Notes under the pieces: model-generated | Seen by the model: the letters and a program-made list of their open reading frames with translations, nothing else | Told to the model about the DNA's origin: nothing | Databases searched by the model: none | Shown here: one piece after another, positions 22,692-23,908 of the stretch | Numbering within the stretch: the stretch's first letter is position 1 | Layout of the letters: the number at the start of each line of letters is the position of its first letter | Assembly (NCBI GenBank): GCA_964405775.1 | Contig: CAYOPG010000032.1 | Location: forward strand, 1-23,908 | Length of the DNA stretch: 23,908 nt | From: JAAZFF01 sp964405775 | GTDB taxonomy: Bacteria; Verrucomicrobiota; Kiritimatiellia; RFP12; UBA3636 | Direction: 5' to 3' | Program-made: the position numbers and the translations under genes

Positions 22692-23908
22692 ATGCGACAC
22701 GACATGAAAATTAAAAATCGTAAGCCGGAAATCCTTGCCCCCGCTGGCGATATGACCTGCCTTCAGGCGGCGCTTGACGCCGGCGCCGATGCCGTCTACC
22801 TCGGCCTCGACTCTCTGAACATGAGGCAGATGGCATCGCGCAATTTCACGGTGGAAACGCTGCCCGAGGCGGCGGAGCGCTGCCGCGCAAAAGGCGTCCG
22901 ACTCTACATCACCCTCAATACCATAATCTACGAGGGCGAATTAACCGAAATGCGGGAGCTGCTCAACTACGTGAAGCCATACGCAGACGCCGTGCTCGCG
23001 GCCGACTGGGCCGTGGTGGCGGCATGCCGCGAGATCGGTATCCCGTTCCACATCTCGACGCAGATGTCGTGCTCGAATTCCAAGAGCGCACAATTCCTCA
23101 AGGACCTTGGGGCAAGCCGCATTGTGCTGGCGCGCGAATGTACGCTGGACGAGGTGGCGCGGATTGCGGCGGCAGTGGATGTGGAGATCGAGACGTTTGT
23201 GCACGGCGCGATGTGCGTGGCAGTGTCTGGACGCTGCCTCCTGTCGCACGATGCATACGGGTTCTCGGCATCGCGCGGAGAGTGCCACCAGCCATGCAGG
23301 CGCAAGTACGTCATACGCGAGGTGCAGGAGGGCGCAACGAGCAATGCGGAGTTCGAGGTGCACCCGCACGCCGTCCTGTCCGCGCGCGACCTGTGCTCGC
23401 TGCCGTTCGTGGACAAGCTGGCCGCTGCCGGCATCGCCTCTTTCAAGATTGAGGGTCGCGCGCGTAATCCAGAATACGTGAAGGCCGTCGTCTCCGCATA
23501 CAGGGAGGCGGTGGATGCCGTGTACGGCGGGACGTTCACGAAGGAGCTTGCCGACTCGCTCGTGGAGCGCTGCGCGCGCGTCTACCACAGACAGTTCAGC
23601 GTAGGGCTATACCACGGCCGCGGCGGCGCGGGCGGGTTTGCGGAGCTTGACGAGAACCAGGCAACGCGGCGCAAGAGCCACGTGGGTATCGTCATGAACT
23701 ACTATCCAAAGGCCGGAGCTTTCCAGCTCATGGTGCAGGACAGGCCTATAAGGGAAGGCGACACAATTTCAGTGCACGGCCCTAAGACGGGCGTGCTGGA
23801 GTTCACGGTCGGCACTCTCCGCCGTGACGAGGAGACCCCCGCCGTGGCGGAGCGCGGCAACTGGGTGACGCTGCTCTGCCCCTCCGCCGTGCGGCAGAAC
23901 GACAAGGT
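22692..23908 (+). CDS. U32 peptidase-family protein (RlhA/TrhP-like), 3' end outside the window
   Basis: About 405 residues are visible; the frame is open to the window edge. PEILAPAGDMTCLQAALDAGADAVYLG is the family N-terminus, and ETFVHGAMCVAVSGRCLLS fits the U32 signature. Four cysteines, C175, C182, C198 and C202, have the spacing of the iron-sulfur ligands in U32 proteins such as UbiU/UbiV. SARDLCSLPFV and FKIEGRARNPEYV follow. Known family members hydroxylate 23S rRNA (RlhA) or tRNA U34 (TrhP), or support O2-independent ubiquinone hydroxylation; true peptidase action is doubtful. The C-terminal beta domain (from about 325) suits the RlhA/TrhP type. GC content is visibly higher than in the neighbouring genes, with many GCG and GCC codons. 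A second in-frame ATG at 22704 is possible. Confidence 0.88.
   Translation, partial: MRHDMKIKNRKPEILAPAGDMTCLQAALDAGADAVYLGLDSLNMRQMASRNFTVETLPEAAERCRAKGVRLYITLNTIIYEGELTEMRELLNYVKPYADAVLAADWAVVAACREIGIPFHISTQMSCSNSKSAQFLKDLGASRIVLARECTLDEVARIAAAVDVEIETFVHGAMCVAVSGRCLLSHDAYGFSASRGECHQPCRRKYVIREVQEGATSNAEFEVHPHAVLSARDLCSLPFVDKLAAAGIASFKIEGRARNPEYVKAVVSAYREAVDAVYGGTFTKELADSLVERCARVYHRQFSVGLYHGRGGAGGFAELDENQATRRKSHVGIVMNYYPKAGAFQLMVQDRPIREGDTISVHGPKTGVLEFTVGTLRRDEETPAVAERGNWVTLLCPSAVRQNDK

Noticed and set aside
22941..23588. 215-residue open frame on the minus strand inside the U32 gene
   Set aside because: It is antisense to a clear family protein, with an Arg/His-rich composition typical of the reverse strand of GC-rich coding DNA.

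Overview
This looks like a chromosomal segment of a Gram-negative bacterium. The best guess is the PVC superphylum (Verrucomicrobiota, Kiritimatiellota or Lentisphaerota). The support is the mix of a WaaE-type LPS glycosyltransferase, a GspC-like type II secretion protein, a GspG-like pseudopilin C-terminus, a Tsp/Prc protease, a COG1579 zinc-ribbon protein and a UroD/MtaA-like gene. The phylum call is inference from gene content, since no rRNA or ribosomal protein is present. I see no prophage, insertion sequence, CRISPR array or tRNA. Most of the window is housekeeping.

Layout: 1-323 is a gene-free, AT-rich stretch with a 10-bp hairpin. At 324-1837 an exported EEP-family phosphodiesterase/nuclease overlaps a small GGQ release-factor-like protein. 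This pair converges on a minus-strand glycosyltransferase (1834-2628), and the two stop codons interlock in one CTAG. At 2795-10264 lies a tight plus-strand run dprA, topA, tail-specific protease and xerC/D, followed by a UroD/MtaA-family gene (10296-11426) broken by an in-frame amber codon. At 11517-13549 a coiled-coil zinc-ribbon protein, the RNase P RNA (rnpB, about 12259-12655) and a GspC-like protein follow; the start of the last lies inside the 3' end of rnpB. At 13590-17011 an unknown 230-residue protein precedes leuC, leuD and a ParA ATPase.

From 22569 down to 17137 a compact minus-strand operon runs in the order membrane-anchored pseudopilin-like protein, coaX, M20 dipeptidase, PHP phosphoesterase, holB. 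It converges on parA. Divergent from it, a U32-family protein begins at 22692 and runs off the right edge.

The most interesting signals are: (1) the divergent pair at 22569/22692, where both genes carry GTTTCTTG exactly 40 nt before ATG, promoter-like hexamers at the spacing expected if transcription starts at the ATG itself, and matching evidence of leaderless starts at 324 and 13590; (2) a topoisomerase I whose zinc-finger C-terminus is replaced by three copies of a cysteine-poor repeat; (3) the amber-interrupted UroD-like gene; (4) the overlap between rnpB and a protein gene. I did not find a convincing new multi-gene system.
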